A stretch of 42,506 nt of DNA, taken from contig ARRL01000006.1 in the NCBI GenBank assembly GCA_000385055.1, positions 1-42,506 of the forward strand. The letters are read 5' to 3'. Below the pieces are notes generated by a model, which searched no databases, was not told the origin of the DNA, and was given only the letters and a program-made list of their open reading frames with translations. This stretch comes from a gamma proteobacterium SCGC AAA168-P09 (GTDB lineage: Bacteria > Pseudomonadota > Gammaproteobacteria > Magnimaribacterales > D2472). A program made the position numbers and the translations under genes. Each line of letters starts with the position of its first letter. The first letter of the stretch is position 1. Below are positions 1 to 9,713 of the stretch, in pieces.

Positions 1-1
1 A

Positions 2-1267
2 AAAAAAGAAATAAGCCAAAGACAGTCTTACGGATATGGAGGAATACCAGATGAGATGCTTGAAAGATTTGGTATACCAAGACAATTTAGGGAAATGCCG
101 CAGCAAAAAAGAGAAGCACTTTCGTATGGATCTGGCTTTATCTTAAAAGATAATTATATTTTAACTAACTTTCATGTAGTAGAAGATGCAACAGAAGTTA
201 TTGTTTCTCTTTCAGACAGAAGAGAATTTATTGCTGAAATTGTTGGTGTAGACCCTTTATCAGATTTAGCTTTATTAAAAGTTGAAGGCAAAAATCTTCC
301 TCAAGTCATTACAGGTAATAGCGATGATTTAAAGGTTGGAGATTGGGTTGTTGCAATTGGCTCACCTTTTAGTTTTGATTTTTCAGTTACAGCCGGTATT
401 GTCAGCGCCAAAGGAAGAAGCATACAGAACAACAATATTGGTAATTATGTTCCATTTTTACAAACAGATGTTGCAATAAATCCAGGAAATTCTGGAGGAC
501 CACTTTTTGATTTAGATGGAAAAGTTGTTGGGATTAATTCTCAAATCTACTCTAGAAGTGGTGGCTATCAAGGCCTGGCTTTTGCAATTCCAATCAATGT
601 TGCTGTTGATGTTGCAAATCAAATTATTGATAAAGGCGAAGTTTCAAGAGGGTATCTTGGAGTAAGAATGAGTGAGGTTGATAGTGATCTTGCTGATGCT
701 TTAGGTATGAACAAGCCTTATGGAGCTTTAATCAATGATGTTGAGGAGGGCGAGTCAGCTGATAATGCTGGACTTTTACCCGGTGATGTTATTATTGAAT
801 TTGATAACAAAGAGATAAAGTTTAGTTCTGATTTACCTCATGTTGTTGGGCAAATCCAACCAAAGACAAAGGCAATAGCTAGAGTTATTCGAAATGGCGA
901 AGAAATTAAACTTAAATTTACACTTGGCGAGTTACCTGTTAATAGTGAATCTTTTGTACCTGCAAAGTCTCAAAACTCTGCAGATCCTATCGGTATTAAA
1001 GTTGCTGAAATAGATCGAGATAATCCATCCATGTCCAATCTTCCAGATGGGGTTATAGTCTCGAGAGTAGATCCTGGTTCACCAGCTTCAGGAAAAGTGA
1101 ACAGAGGCGATGTTATTACCATGATTCAATATAAAGGTAAGAAGTATGATATTTTTGATACAGATTCTTATGAAGAAGCTATAAATAATTTTACTTCAGG
1201 CAATAAAATAGCACTTCATCTTAATAGAAATGGAAGTCGAATAATTAGATCTATCACGATTAATTAA
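2..1267 (+). CDS. mucD: Periplasmic serine protease DegP/MucD (HtrA family), 5' end cut by window
   Basis: HtrA-family protease and chaperone that degrades misfolded envelope proteins. The reading frame is open back to the first bases of the window, so the signal peptide and true start lie upstream; the ATG at 56 is internal. Counting from that ATG, the catalytic triad is His40 (TNFHVV), Asp70 (SDLALL) and Ser146 (NPGNSGGP). Two PDZ domains follow, at about 190-290 (GYLGVRMSEV start) and 305-400. Two PDZ domains are normal for DegP/DegQ/MucD. The next gene is lepA, as in the Pseudomonas algU-mucABCD-lepA region, which favours MucD over DegQ. Family assignment is very sure; the paralogue name is inferred from gene order. 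Confidence 0.93.
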   Translation, partial: KKEISQRQSYGYGGIPDEMLERFGIPRQFREMPQQKREALSYGSGFILKDNYILTNFHVVEDATEVIVSLSDRREFIAEIVGVDPLSDLALLKVEGKNLPQVITGNSDDLKVGDWVVAIGSPFSFDFSVTAGIVSAKGRSIQNNNIGNYVPFLQTDVAINPGNSGGPLFDLDGKVVGINSQIYSRSGGYQGLAFAIPINVAVDVANQIIDKGEVSRGYLGVRMSEVDSDLADALGMNKPYGALINDVEEGESADNAGLLPGDVIIEFDNKEIKFSSDLPHVVGQIQPKTKAIARVIRNGEEIKLKFTLGELPVNSESFVPAKSQNSADPIGIKVAEIDRDNPSMSNLPDGVIVSRVDPGSPASGKVNRGDVITMIQYKGKKYDIFDTDSYEEAINNFTSGNKIALHLNRNGSRIIRSITIN

Positions 1268-1328
1268 AAGATAAAAAGTCCTATTTACTCCTATATTTAT
1301 AGTATTGGCTGTAAAATAGCAGCATCTT

Positions 1329-3116
1329 ATGAAAAACATTAGAAACTTTTCTGTTATAGCCCATATTGATCATGGAAAATCAACCTTGTCTGACAGATTA
1401 ATAGAATACTGTGGAGGTCTTTCTGCTAGAGAGATGTCAGAGCAAATTCTTGACTCCATGGACATTGAACGAGAGAGAGGCATAACTATCAAAGCTCAAG
1501 CTGTAACCTTGGAATATACAAAAAACAATACCACTTATCAATTAAATTTTATTGATACGCCGGGTCATGTAGATTTTTCTTATGAAGTTTCTAGATCATT
1601 ATCAGCTTGCGAAGGTGCATTGCTAGTTGTTGATGGTTCTCAAGGTGTTGAGGCACAGACATTAGCAAATTGTTACACAGCGGTCGATCAAGATTTGGAA
1701 GTTGTTCCTGTAATAAATAAAATTGATTTACCACAAGCTGAGCCTGAGAGAGTAAAAAAAGAAATTGAAGAAATGATTGGTATAAATGCTTCTTCTGCGC
1801 CTTTGGTAAGCGCTAAAACTGGAGAAGGTATTGAAGAGCTGCTTGACAGTCTTGTAATGGGTATCCCATCACCAATCGGAAGTCCAGCAGAGCCATTACA
1901 AGCATTAATTATTGATTCATGGTTTGATTCATATCTAGGTGTTGTTTCACTTATTAGAATTAAAAATGGAACTATCAAATCAGGCCAAAAATTTAAGATA
2001 CACTCAACAGGCCAAGCTCATAATGTAGATGAAATAGGTATTTTTTCACCAAAAAAAATAAAAAAAGATTTATTATCCGCTGGAGAGGTTGGTTATCTAG
2101 TAGCAGGCATCAAAAATATCAAAGGAGCCCCAGTTGGAGATACTATTTTAGAGGCCAACGATGAATCTACAAAACCATTGCCAGGTTTTAAAAAAGTAAA
2201 CCCAAAAGTTTTTGCTTCAATGTTTACAGTAAATTCAGATGATTATGAGAGATTTAGAGATGCTTTATCAAAATTAATTCTTAATGACTCATCTTTGGTG
2301 TATGAGCCTGAGGTTTCTGATGCTCTTGGGTTTGGTTTTAGGTGTGGGTTCTTGGGAACTCTTCATATGGAAGTTATTAGAGAAAGGTTGGAGAGAGAGT
2401 ATGATTTAGACCTCATTTCCACTGCACCATCAGTTGAATATGAAGTTCTTAAAACTGACGGAGAAATTATTAGAATTGATAACCCCTCACAATTACCAGC
2501 TCCAAATGATATTGAAGAAATAAGAGAACCGGTTGTTAATACTACGATTCTCACTCCTAATGATTATGTTGGTAATGTGATCACCCTTTGCACTGGTAAA
2601 AGGGGAACTCAAAAAGATATGACTTATTTTGGAAATCAGGTATCAATAGTGTTTGAGATGCCCTTATCTTCTGTCATAGTAGATTTTTTTGATCAAATAA
2701 AATCATCAACAAAAGGATTTGCATCAATCGAATATTCTTTAATTGGCTTTTTTAAATCAGACCTCACTAAAATAGATATCCTTATAAATAATAAAAAAAT
2801 TGATGCTTTATCAATGATTGTCCACAAATCCTTTTCAACACAGAAAGCTAGAGAAATTGCCGCCAATCTTCAAAAACTAATACCTCGACAGATGTTTGAT
2901 GTTCCAATACAAGTAGCACTTGGCTCAAAAATAATCTCAAGAGAAACTGTAAAAGCATTAAGAAAGAACGTTACAGCTAAATGCTATGGCGGAGATATAT
3001 CAAGGAAGAAGAAGTTGCTTGAAAAACAAAAAGATGGCAAAAAGAAAATGAAACAATTTGGTAAAGTGTCTATACCTCAAGATGCATTTTTGAACTATTT
3101 TAAATCTGGAGAATAA
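1329..3116 (+). CDS. lepA: Elongation factor 4 (back-translocating GTPase LepA)
   Basis: Translational GTPase that acts on stalled or mis-translocated ribosomes. G-domain motifs are all present: AHIDHGKST (G1, about residues 11-19), RERGIT (G2), DTPGHVD (G3) and NKID (G4). The EF4-specific C-terminal domain follows, including the conserved segment around [19 protein letters not shown]. The 595-residue length is normal. The gene lies 61 bases after mucD, with no clear Shine-Dalgarno, and its stop is separated by one base from the GTG start of lepB, so it probably heads the lepA-lepB-rnc-era-recO transcript. Confidence 0.97.
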   Translation: MKNIRNFSVIAHIDHGKSTLSDRLIEYCGGLSAREMSEQILDSMDIERERGITIKAQAVTLEYTKNNTTYQLNFIDTPGHVDFSYEVSRSLSACEGALLVVDGSQGVEAQTLANCYTAVDQDLEVVPVINKIDLPQAEPERVKKEIEEMIGINASSAPLVSAKTGEGIEELLDSLVMGIPSPIGSPAEPLQALIIDSWFDSYLGVVSLIRIKNGTIKSGQKFKIHSTGQAHNVDEIGIFSPKKIKKDLLSAGEVGYLVAGIKNIKGAPVGDTILEANDESTKPLPGFKKVNPKVFASMFTVNSDDYERFRDALSKLILNDSSLVYEPEVSDALGFGFRCGFLGTLHMEVIRERLEREYDLDLISTAPSVEYEVLKTDGEIIRIDNPSQLPAPNDIEEIREPVVNTTILTPNDYVGNVITLCTGKRGTQKDMTYFGNQVSIVFEMPLSSVIVDFFDQIKSSTKGFASIEYSLIGFFKSDLTKIDILINNKKIDALSMIVHKSFSTQKAREIAANLQKLIPRQMFDVPIQVALGSKIISRETVKALRKNVTAKCYGGDISRKKKLLEKQKDGKKKMKQFGKVSIPQDAFLNYFKSGE

Positions 3117-3117
3117 T

Positions 3118-4065
3118 GTGATTACAGATCCTATATTTATATTATCAATAATAGGGATGTTGATTGTCCTTATTTTTTGGATCAAAAGTGAAATCGATGA
3201 AGGCTCAGAAGATAACTTTGTTGTAAAAAATACATCAATCCTATCGACCTCCTTTGGATTAATGATGCTTTACAGCATTTTTATAAATGCAGGAGACCTA
3301 AGCATTGTTCTCTTGGTTGCATCTGTCATTTCATTAATAGTCTTAATTGTTGGAATAGTTATTGCTAATAAGACAATTGTCTCCTCATCTAGAGGATATT
3401 TTATTCCTATTTTTTTAATATTTGTTTTAAGAACATTTATGTATGAGCCCTATCAAATTCCATCTGGCTCTATGATGCCTGGATTAAAAGTTGGAGATTT
3501 TCTATTAGTAGACAAAAATTCCTATGGATACAAAATAAATAGAATCGCAGTACCTGCAATAACCAAGAATGATCCAAATTATGGTGATGTTGTTGTGTTT
3601 GTTCCTCAACATAACCCAGTTCCTTATGTAAAAAGACTGATAGGCAAGCCGGGTGATAAAATTAGGCTTATTAATAAGCAGGTATATGTAAATGGAAAGC
3701 CAATTATTAAAACATTCTACAAAACTGAAGAAGGTATAATCACCAAAAGATATCGTGATCTTTCTGGAAAGATAACATCAAGAGAAAAAGATGTTGTTAT
3801 AGACTTTTTTTATGAAGAGCATGGCAATATTAAGTATCTCACAAGAAATATTCGTGATGAAAATATCCAGTATCCATCAGAATGGGAAGTACCTCCAGGA
3901 CATTATTTTGTTATGGGAGACAATAGAGATAATTCAAATGACAGTACTAAAGATGTAGGCTTTGTTCCAAGAGAAAACTTTTTTGGACAAGCTAGTTATT
4001 TATTTATGACATGGGAATGCTGGACATGTTTACCTCATTTTTCAAGAGTTGGTAAGATTAATTAA
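3118..4065 (+). CDS. lepB: Signal peptidase I
   Basis: Membrane-bound serine protease that removes signal peptides from exported proteins. The N-terminal third is hydrophobic, with likely membrane segments near residues 5-22, 45-57, 62-83 and 94-106, more than the two in E. coli LepB. The Ser/Lys dyad is visible: Ser118 in PSGSMMPG and Lys172 in YVKRLIGKPGD. The later box MGDNRDNSNDS matches the family. The start is a GTG directly after the lepA stop; no in-frame ATG fits the first membrane segment. The stop overlaps the rnc start by one base (TAATG). Confidence 0.96.
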   Translation: MITDPIFILSIIGMLIVLIFWIKSEIDEGSEDNFVVKNTSILSTSFGLMMLYSIFINAGDLSIVLLVASVISLIVLIVGIVIANKTIVSSSRGYFIPIFLIFVLRTFMYEPYQIPSGSMMPGLKVGDFLLVDKNSYGYKINRIAVPAITKNDPNYGDVVVFVPQHNPVPYVKRLIGKPGDKIRLINKQVYVNGKPIIKTFYKTEEGIITKRYRDLSGKITSREKDVVIDFFYEEHGNIKYLTRNIRDENIQYPSEWEVPPGHYFVMGDNRDNSNDSTKDVGFVPRENFFGQASYLFMTWECWTCLPHFSRVGKIN

Positions 4066-4724
4066 TGAATTACGATGAACTGCAATCTCAGCTTGGCCAT
4101 AAGTTTAAAAATAAAGAACTTTTAGAATTAGCTCTAACCCATAAAAGCTTTAGCAGCTCTTACAACAATGAAAGATTAGAATTTCTGGGTGATTCCATTC
4201 TGAATGCAATTATATCCCAATATCTTTTTAATAAATTCAATAATGAAAAGGAGGGTCTTTTAACTAGAATGAGGTCCTATCTTGTTAAGGCAGAGACTCT
4301 TGTTATTAAGGCTGAAGAGTTTGCTCTTGGAGACTACATAAAGTTATCCAAAGGAACCGCAAATCTATCAAAAGATAGAAAAAATTCTATTTTAGAAGAT
4401 GCTTTTGAGGCAATCATTGGAGCCATTTTTATTGATGCCGGATGGGAGCATGTAAATGAAATCACATTAAAAATTTTTAATAAAAATTTATTAGCTTTAT
4501 CTGCAGATATGACCTTCAAAGATGCAAAAACTGAATTACAGGAATTACTTCAATCTAAGAAATATGAGTTACCTAAGTATTTAATTGAAGATACTGGAGA
4601 TGGCTTCTTTTCTTGTAATATTAACTACCAAGAAACACTGTTTGAATCAACAGGTCCCTCAAAAAGAATAGCTGAAACCAATGTGGCTATGAAGGTTTTA
4701 GCTCATATTAAAAAAACTACATGA
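4065..4724 (+). CDS. rnc: Ribonuclease III
   Basis: Double-stranded-RNA endonuclease for rRNA processing and mRNA turnover. The RNase III signature ERLEFLGDSIL is near residues 38-48, and the second acidic cluster (EDAFEAIIGAIFIDAG) near 112-127 supplies the metal-binding Asp/Glu. The C-terminal dsRNA-binding domain covers about 150-219. The length (219) is typical of proteobacterial enzymes. It overlaps lepB by one base and era by four (ATGA), so translation is probably coupled along lepB-rnc-era, as in many Gammaproteobacteria. Confidence 0.97.
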   Translation: MNYDELQSQLGHKFKNKELLELALTHKSFSSSYNNERLEFLGDSILNAIISQYLFNKFNNEKEGLLTRMRSYLVKAETLVIKAEEFALGDYIKLSKGTANLSKDRKNSILEDAFEAIIGAIFIDAGWEHVNEITLKIFNKNLLALSADMTFKDAKTELQELLQSKKYELPKYLIEDTGDGFFSCNINYQETLFESTGPSKRIAETNVAMKVLAHIKKTT

Positions 4725-5626
4725 ATAAATCATATTGTGGGTATATTTCAATCATCGGAAAACCTAATGTAGGTAAATCAACTATTCTTAATCATATTTT
4801 AGGAAAAAAGATTTCTATAACCTCTCGTAAATCACAGACTACTAGAAATAATATTTTGGGAATAAAAACAGAAGGCAGTAAACAAATGATTTTTGCTGAC
4901 ACTCCTGGAATGCATATTAAATCACCAAAAGTGATGAACAAGGTTTTAAACAGATCGGCAGAAAGCTTAATACAAGACTCGGATATTATTTTATTTGTAG
5001 TTCAAAGGCTTACTCTTGATGAACAAGATTTATCGGTACTCAAGAAACTCAAAGAGGCTAGTTCCAAAGTTATATGCGTTGTAAATAAGGTTGATCAAAT
5101 CTCAGATAAAAATAAGCTATTACCTATGATAGAGAGACTAGATAAGGAGTACTCTTTTTTAGATATTATTCCGATAGCAGCAATTAACAATGAAGGGATT
5201 AATGAATTAGAAGAGCTAATAAAGAAATATCTTCCAGAAAATGAACATATTTATGGTGAAGAGGGCACACAAAATTCGCATAAAGATCTTTTTATGATTT
5301 CAGAACTTATTCGAGAAAAAATTATTAGAATGCTTGGCGACGAGCTTCCTCATGATACTTTTGTTCAGGTAGAGCTACTAGAAGAAGAGGAAGCAATCAT
5401 TAAAATTCATGCAGTTATATATGTTGTTAGAGATAGCCAAAAACAGATTGTTATTGGCAAGGCTGGAGGAACTCTAAAGAAAATTGGCCAACAGGCAAGA
5501 ATTGAATTGGAAGAATATTTTGAAAAAAAAGTTTTTTTAAAAACTTGGGTAAAAGTAAAGAAAAATTGGAATACAGACTCTGATTACATTCAAAGTCTTG
5601 GAGTAGGCGGAAGCTATGAATCATAA
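4721..5626 (+). CDS. era: GTPase Era
   Basis: Ras-like GTPase that binds 16S rRNA and helps assemble the 30S subunit. The P-loop GKPNVGKST is at about residues 13-21, DTPG near 60, and NKVD near 121. The C-terminal KH RNA-binding domain includes VIGKAGGTLKKIGQQAR. The length of 301 is typical. The start overlaps the rnc stop by four bases and the stop overlaps recO by eleven, the conserved rnc-era-recO arrangement. Confidence 0.97.
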   Translation: MNKSYCGYISIIGKPNVGKSTILNHILGKKISITSRKSQTTRNNILGIKTEGSKQMIFADTPGMHIKSPKVMNKVLNRSAESLIQDSDIILFVVQRLTLDEQDLSVLKKLKEASSKVICVVNKVDQISDKNKLLPMIERLDKEYSFLDIIPIAAINNEGINELEELIKKYLPENEHIYGEEGTQNSHKDLFMISELIREKIIRMLGDELPHDTFVQVELLEEEEAIIKIHAVIYVVRDSQKQIVIGKAGGTLKKIGQQARIELEEYFEKKVFLKTWVKVKKNWNTDSDYIQSLGVGGSYES

Positions 5627-6311
5627 TGAATGGGATGATTGTTTTCTTCTTCATCAGCGGGCCCACGGCGAAACCAGTCTTATAATTGACGTCTTCACCA
5701 AAACTAGTGGAAAGATATCTTTAATAGCAAAAGGTGCTAAAAAGCCTAAATCAAAGTTTTTTGGTTATCTTGCCCCTTTTACAAAATTAAAAATAACTTT
5801 CACCGGGAGATCTGAGCTAAAAACATTAACCAATATAGATAGAGATTTTTCTCAGTCTACAAATAGTTTTTCAAAAACAAGCTATAGCCTTTTGTATATC
5901 AATGAATTGCTAATAAGATTATTACCAAAAGATGCTTCGCAAGAAGACCTTTTTATTCTTTATGAAGAGTTTTTAATTAAAATTCATCAAGGAGATGACA
6001 TCGAGCTTACACTTAGACATTTTGAATTAGATTTGCTAGATATGCTTGGATATGGATTGGATTTTGAGAGTGATATCGAAAAAGGCCAGCCAATAGATAT
6101 TAACAAAAATTATTCCTTTATTCCTCAAAGTGGATTTAGAGAATCTACAAATTCAAATTTTTCTGGAGAAGATATTATTAATATTAAAATCAGAGATTTA
6201 TCAAAAGTTTCAAAAAAACATCTTAAGCACATTACTCAAGAAGCAATTCATTTCTGCCTGGATGGCAGAGACCTGTCTAGCAGAGATATATTTAAGAGAA
6301 TTCAGCAATGA
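5616..6311 (+). CDS. recO: DNA repair protein RecO
   Basis: RecFOR-pathway protein that helps load RecA on SSB-coated DNA. The N-terminal OB-fold carries the family features (HGETSLIIDVFTKTSGKISL, then AKGAKKPKS) within residues 15-45, and a helical C-terminal domain follows. No zinc-binding cysteine cluster is visible, as is common in proteobacterial RecO. The 231-residue length is normal. It overlaps era by 11 bases and acpS by four. pdxJ, which often sits between recO and acpS, is absent here. Confidence 0.92.
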   Translation: MNHNEWDDCFLLHQRAHGETSLIIDVFTKTSGKISLIAKGAKKPKSKFFGYLAPFTKLKITFTGRSELKTLTNIDRDFSQSTNSFSKTSYSLLYINELLIRLLPKDASQEDLFILYEEFLIKIHQGDDIELTLRHFELDLLDMLGYGLDFESDIEKGQPIDINKNYSFIPQSGFRESTNSNFSGEDIINIKIRDLSKVSKKHLKHITQEAIHFCLDGRDLSSRDIFKRIQQ

Positions 6312-6685
6312 TCTATGGTATTGGGACAGATATTATAAATATATCAAGATTGAAGAATATAGAATCTATTAAATCTTTTTCTAAGAAGATTCTTTCAGAA
6401 GATGAGCTTAAAATATCTTCAACATATAATGAAGAAAAATTAATTAAACATTTAGCAAAACAATTTGCTGGCAAGGAAGCTTTATCAAAAGCTTTTGGTA
6501 CTGGCATAAGAAAACCAATTTTACTTAAAGAACTTGAGATCTTAAGAGATAAAAATGGAAAGCCTTATTTCAACCCCTTAGGCGATGTAAAAAAAACTAT
6601 TGTAAGCTTGGGTATAACGAAAACACATGTTAGTCTTTCAGACGAAAGTGAGTATGTAATAGCATTTGCTATATTAGAGATATGA
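6308..6685 (+). CDS. acpS: Holo-[acyl-carrier-protein] synthase
   Basis: Transfers the 4'-phosphopantetheine arm from CoA to apo-ACP, activating it for fatty acid synthesis. The N-terminal [11 protein letters not shown] carries the metal-binding Asp, and [15 protein letters not shown] (about residues 54-68) is the second signature with its Glu and Lys. The 125-residue length matches AcpS. The ATG overlaps the recO stop by four bases and the stop overlaps adk by four, so it belongs to the same packed operon. Confidence 0.95.
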   Translation: MIYGIGTDIINISRLKNIESIKSFSKKILSEDELKISSTYNEEKLIKHLAKQFAGKEALSKAFGTGIRKPILLKELEILRDKNGKPYFNPLGDVKKTIVSLGITKTHVSLSDESEYVIAFAILEI

Positions 6686-7326
6686 AGAATATTATTTTAT
6701 TAGGCCCACCAGGGGCAGGAAAGGGAACCCAGGCAGATTTAATATGTAGCTTATGCAACATACCAAAGATTAGCACTGGTGATATGTTAAGAGAGGCAGT
6801 TGCTTCAGGTAGCGATTTTGGTAAAAAAGTTTCAAATATTTTAGATACAGGTGGTTTGGTATCAGACGAAATCATTGGATCCTTAATTGAGGATAGACTA
6901 ACAAAACCTGATTGTAAAAATGGTTCTTTATTTGATGGAGTGCCTCGAACTTTGGGTCAGGCATCTGAACTTCAAAGCATGGGAATCCAATTCACGCACG
7001 TAATAGAGATTCATGTAGATGATGAGGTAATAGTAAACAGAATGTCAGGCAGAAGGGTTCATCCCGGTTCGGGTAAGAATTATCATATTGAATACAATCC
7101 TCCAAAAGTTGAAGGTGTTGACGATGACTCTGGAGAACTACTAATCCAAAGAGAAGATGACAAACCAGAAACAGTTTTAAAAAGATTGTCGGTATACCAT
7201 GATCAAACAAAACCCTTATCAGATTTTTATACAAATCAATCAAAAGTTAGTGATTTAATATATTTAAAAGTTGACGGTAGCAAAACTGTAGATGAAGTTT
7301 TTGAGACCATATCAGATCAAATTTAA
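6682..7326 (+). CDS. adk: Adenylate kinase
   Basis: Interconverts ATP + AMP and 2 ADP. The P-loop [11 protein letters not shown] is at residues 6-16, the AMP-binding segment is KISTGDMLR, and the substrate motif [10 protein letters not shown] is near 84-93 (usual form DGFPRT, here Val for Phe). The LID domain is of the long type without zinc-binding cysteines (about 122-160, [13 protein letters not shown]). The length of 214 equals E. coli Adk. It starts inside the acpS stop and is five bases ahead of tsaB. Confidence 0.97.
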   Translation: MKNIILLGPPGAGKGTQADLICSLCNIPKISTGDMLREAVASGSDFGKKVSNILDTGGLVSDEIIGSLIEDRLTKPDCKNGSLFDGVPRTLGQASELQSMGIQFTHVIEIHVDDEVIVNRMSGRRVHPGSGKNYHIEYNPPKVEGVDDDSGELLIQREDDKPETVLKRLSVYHDQTKPLSDFYTNQSKVSDLIYLKVDGSKTVDEVFETISDQI

Positions 7327-7331
7327 ATTTA

Positions 7332-7763
7332 ATGAATGTTCTCGCGATTCAAAGTTCTGGCAATGAAACATCTTTGTGCGTTATTTTAGGCGATGACGTT
7401 CTGGAGTATTCTATTAGCCATCAAAGGAAGGATCGACCTAACTGGCAAGAAATGTTATCTCAAATTGGTTTAGATTCATTTTTTTTTATAGATGATATTG
7501 ATATTTTTGCATATGCAAATATTGAAGATTCTTATACCGCTACAAGAAGCGTAGCATCATACTTAAAAGGTATATCTTCAGCACTTAAAAAGCCATTAAT
7601 GGCTATTGATGCGGATGAAACAAACACCATATCCTCAGATTTAGTTGCAAAAAGGGCGATTCAAAAATTTAAAGAGTCTGGCATGAAATCAGATCATTTT
7701 GATTCTAAAAATGCAAATCCAACATACGCAGTAGAGACCAAGTACAAAAAGATCAATGAATGA
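7332..7763 (+). CDS. tsaB: Shortened TsaB-like protein (tRNA threonylcarbamoyladenosine biosynthesis)
   Basis: TsaB is the non-catalytic partner of TsaD in making t6A37 in tRNAs. The N-terminus (MNVLAIQSSGNETSLCVI) matches the first strand of the ASKHA fold, usually ILaIDTS. The segment SYTATRSVASYLKGISSALKKP (about residues 69-90) aligns by eye with the GPGSFTGLRIG...AKGLA helix of TsaB, but with the glycines lost. The tail NANPTYAVETKYKK resembles the family's C-terminal PvYLR segment. Family members are around 230 residues, this one only 143, so most of the second lobe is missing. It has an intact start and stop and overlaps uppP by eight bases, so it looks like a maintained short gene. 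The assignment is moderately sure. Confidence 0.7.
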   Translation: MNVLAIQSSGNETSLCVILGDDVLEYSISHQRKDRPNWQEMLSQIGLDSFFFIDDIDIFAYANIEDSYTATRSVASYLKGISSALKKPLMAIDADETNTISSDLVAKRAIQKFKESGMKSDHFDSKNANPTYAVETKYKKINE

Positions 7764-8547
7764 TTTAATTTTAAGTTTTATATTAGGCCTCATTCAGGGA
7801 TTAACTGAATTTTTACCAATCTCAAGTTCAGCTCATTTGCTATTTCCCTCTCTAATATTTGGTTCAAATGATCTTGGTCTTGCTTTTGATATATCAGCTC
7901 ATGCCGGAACTTTATTTGCAGTAATGTATTATTTTAAAGATGAAATTAAAGCAATAATCAAGTCTTTATTTCAAAGTAATAGTTTACATAAGGAAGATAA
8001 ACACTTAGCTATAACATTGATGATAGCAACAGTTCCAATTATTTTGGTAGGTTTTTTTGGTTCTGACTTAGTTAATCAGAACAGAAATAATATGAATAGT
8101 ATTGCCATCATGAATCTAGTGTTTGCAGGGTTTTTATTGATAGCATATCTATATAGTTCTGCTAGTAAAAAATTAATAGAACTAACTATCGTAGGCGCAT
8201 TATTTATTGGACTATTTCAAGTATTTGCTTTACTACCAGGAGCATCTAGATCAGGAACTGCTATGACGGCGGCCCTATTCATAGGCTTAAATCTAAAAGA
8301 TGCGTCCAAATTTGCTTTTTTATTGAGTATACCAACAATACTTGGAGCATTAGTTTTTTTAATTATTGAATTAAGCACATCAAGTTATTCAATAAATTTT
8401 CTTTCATTATTTATAGGTTTTTTCACTTCGTGCTTTGTTGCTTTTTTAACAATCAAATATTTTCTTATTTTTGTTAATAAAATTGGAATGTACCCATTTG
8501 TAATCTATAGAATTATTTTAGGAATCATGTTGCTGATTCTTGTATGA
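7756..8547 (+). CDS. uppP: Undecaprenyl-diphosphatase UppP/BacA
   Basis: Integral membrane phosphatase that recycles undecaprenyl pyrophosphate to the lipid carrier for peptidoglycan and O-antigen. Signature one is GLTEFLPISSSAHLLF (about residues 14-29) and signature two is LPGASRSGTAMTAALF (about 157-172), holding the catalytic Glu, Ser and Arg. Several hydrophobic helices fill the rest. The length of 263 is typical. The ATG overlaps the tsaB stop by eight bases and the stop overlaps rsmJ by four. Confidence 0.96.
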   Translation: MNDLILSFILGLIQGLTEFLPISSSAHLLFPSLIFGSNDLGLAFDISAHAGTLFAVMYYFKDEIKAIIKSLFQSNSLHKEDKHLAITLMIATVPIILVGFFGSDLVNQNRNNMNSIAIMNLVFAGFLLIAYLYSSASKKLIELTIVGALFIGLFQVFALLPGASRSGTAMTAALFIGLNLKDASKFAFLLSIPTILGALVFLIIELSTSSYSINFLSLFIGFFTSCFVAFLTIKYFLIFVNKIGMYPFVIYRIILGIMLLILV

Positions 8548-9275
8548 ATATAGATATTTTTATTGACAGCCTAAAATATAAAGATGAAGTGGAAAGAATT
8601 GCATCCGAATTTAATATAAAGGTATTAACTGAATTACCTATCAGTAAACCTTTTTTTTCTTATAGAGATAATGGATTAAATTTCTTCTCTGATATCAATA
8701 ATCCAAAGCCACTTCATATAGATTTTCTAAAAGGATCTATGGGTTGGAGGCTTAAACGATCAGATCATGAAACTTTGCTAAAAAAAGCTCTTGGAAAAAA
8801 TACTGATAGTCTTAATATTTTTGACGGAACAGCAGGGCTCTTATCTGACGCATTAATATTTCTAGCCTTGGGACATAATGTAATTGCTTGTGAGCAAAGC
8901 ACAATTATATTCTTATTAGTTAGGGATGCCATAGAAAGAGCAAAAGAAGAACTACCTTTTGTAGAAAATCTAAAACTTTATAATGGAAACTCATTTGAAT
9001 GCTTTAAAAGCCAAAAAAATATTGATGTAATTTATTTAGATCCAATGTACCCAGAATCAAAAAAAAATATTTTAAGATCAGGTAATATTGCGTTTATTAA
9101 GAATATTTTAGAAGTTGAAATGATCAAAGATTGTGGAGACAATATATTCTATGAGTTTAAAGAAAGTAATTTTAAAAAAATTATTTTAAAGAGGCCAATC
9201 AAAGCAGAATTACTCGATAGCAAATTTAATTATCAAATAAAAGGAAAGTCCACTCGGTTTGATGTTTATATATAA
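8544..9275 (+). CDS. rsmJ: 16S rRNA (guanine-1516-N2)-methyltransferase RsmJ
   Basis: SAM-dependent methyltransferase that modifies G1516 in the small-subunit rRNA. The family region LHIDFLKGSMGWRLKRSD sits before the SAM-binding motif IFDGTAGLLSDALIF (about residues 92-106), where E. coli RsmJ has DATAGLGRDAFVL. The catalytic-type motif is VIYLDPMYPESKK (about 166-178), matching YLDPMFP in RsmJ. The length (243) is close to the usual 250. The four-base overlap with uppP places it in the same operon. Confidence 0.9.
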   Translation: MNIDIFIDSLKYKDEVERIASEFNIKVLTELPISKPFFSYRDNGLNFFSDINNPKPLHIDFLKGSMGWRLKRSDHETLLKKALGKNTDSLNIFDGTAGLLSDALIFLALGHNVIACEQSTIIFLLVRDAIERAKEELPFVENLKLYNGNSFECFKSQKNIDVIYLDPMYPESKKNILRSGNIAFIKNILEVEMIKDCGDNIFYEFKESNFKKIILKRPIKAELLDSKFNYQIKGKSTRFDVYI

Positions 9276-9300
9276 TACAAAAAACAATAAGGAGAATTTT

Positions 9301-9468
9301 ATGAACCCATTCAGTATGATGAAAGATGCTAAAAATATGGAAAAAATGATGAAGCCAGCTCTTGAAAAGTTTATGAAGGATGCAGGTTTTGTAAAAAAAG
9401 AAGAACTCGAACCTTTAAAAAGACGTATAGCAGAACTCGAAAATCTAATATCAAAATTATCCTCTTGA
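9301..9468 (+). CDS. Small coiled-coil protein, possibly UbiK/BMFP-like
   Basis: A 55-residue protein. The start was chosen at ATG 9301 because a good Shine-Dalgarno (AAGGAG, 9290-9295) lies six bases ahead; the frame is open further upstream but without a ribosome site. The N-terminal half is Met/Lys-rich and amphipathic. The C-terminal half (VKKEELEPLKRRIAELE) is a short coiled coil reminiscent of the C-terminus of UbiK/BMFP proteins (REEFDV...LEALEARL), which assist ubiquinone synthesis in Proteobacteria. The similarity is by eye and weak. It ends by overlapping the next gene's TTG start by four bases. Confidence 0.6.
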   Translation: MNPFSMMKDAKNMEKMMKPALEKFMKDAGFVKKEELEPLKRRIAELENLISKLSS

Positions 9469-9713
9469 AACAAGAAGATCTCTCAAGAATTATTGAAATG
9501 GCCTGGGAGGACAGAACTCCTTTTGATGCCATAGAGGCCACATATGGATTAAATCAAAATCAAGTTGAGGACCTAATGAGAGATAATTTAAAGAAAAGCA
9601 GCTATGTGTTGTGGCGGAAGAGGGCTCAAGGGAGAAAAACTAAACATGTTGGCTTAAGAGAATTTGGGGTTGGTAGACATCATTCATATGATCAACATAA
9701 ATATAAAAAGTAG
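9465..9713 (+). CDS. DUF2805 / TIGR03643 family protein
   Basis: An 82-residue protein of a conserved family with no known function. The family pattern is clear: EMAWEDRTPFDAIEATYGL near residues 11-29, then VEDLMR, then the basic box LWRKRAQGRKTKH (about 49-61). The basic box and helix-turn-helix-like N-terminus suggest nucleic-acid binding, which is inference. The start is TTG at 9465, the only start that includes the conserved first helix; it overlaps the previous stop (TTGA), so it is probably translated by coupling. Confidence 0.82.
   Translation: MKQEDLSRIIEMAWEDRTPFDAIEATYGLNQNQVEDLMRDNLKKSSYVLWRKRAQGRKTKHVGLREFGVGRHHSYDQHKYKK

Noticed and set aside
1688..1978. Antisense open frames inside lepA, rnc, secD, secF and others
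   Set aside because: They lie entirely within well-supported genes, lack ribosome sites and have low-complexity Ser/Ile-rich translations typical of shadow frames.
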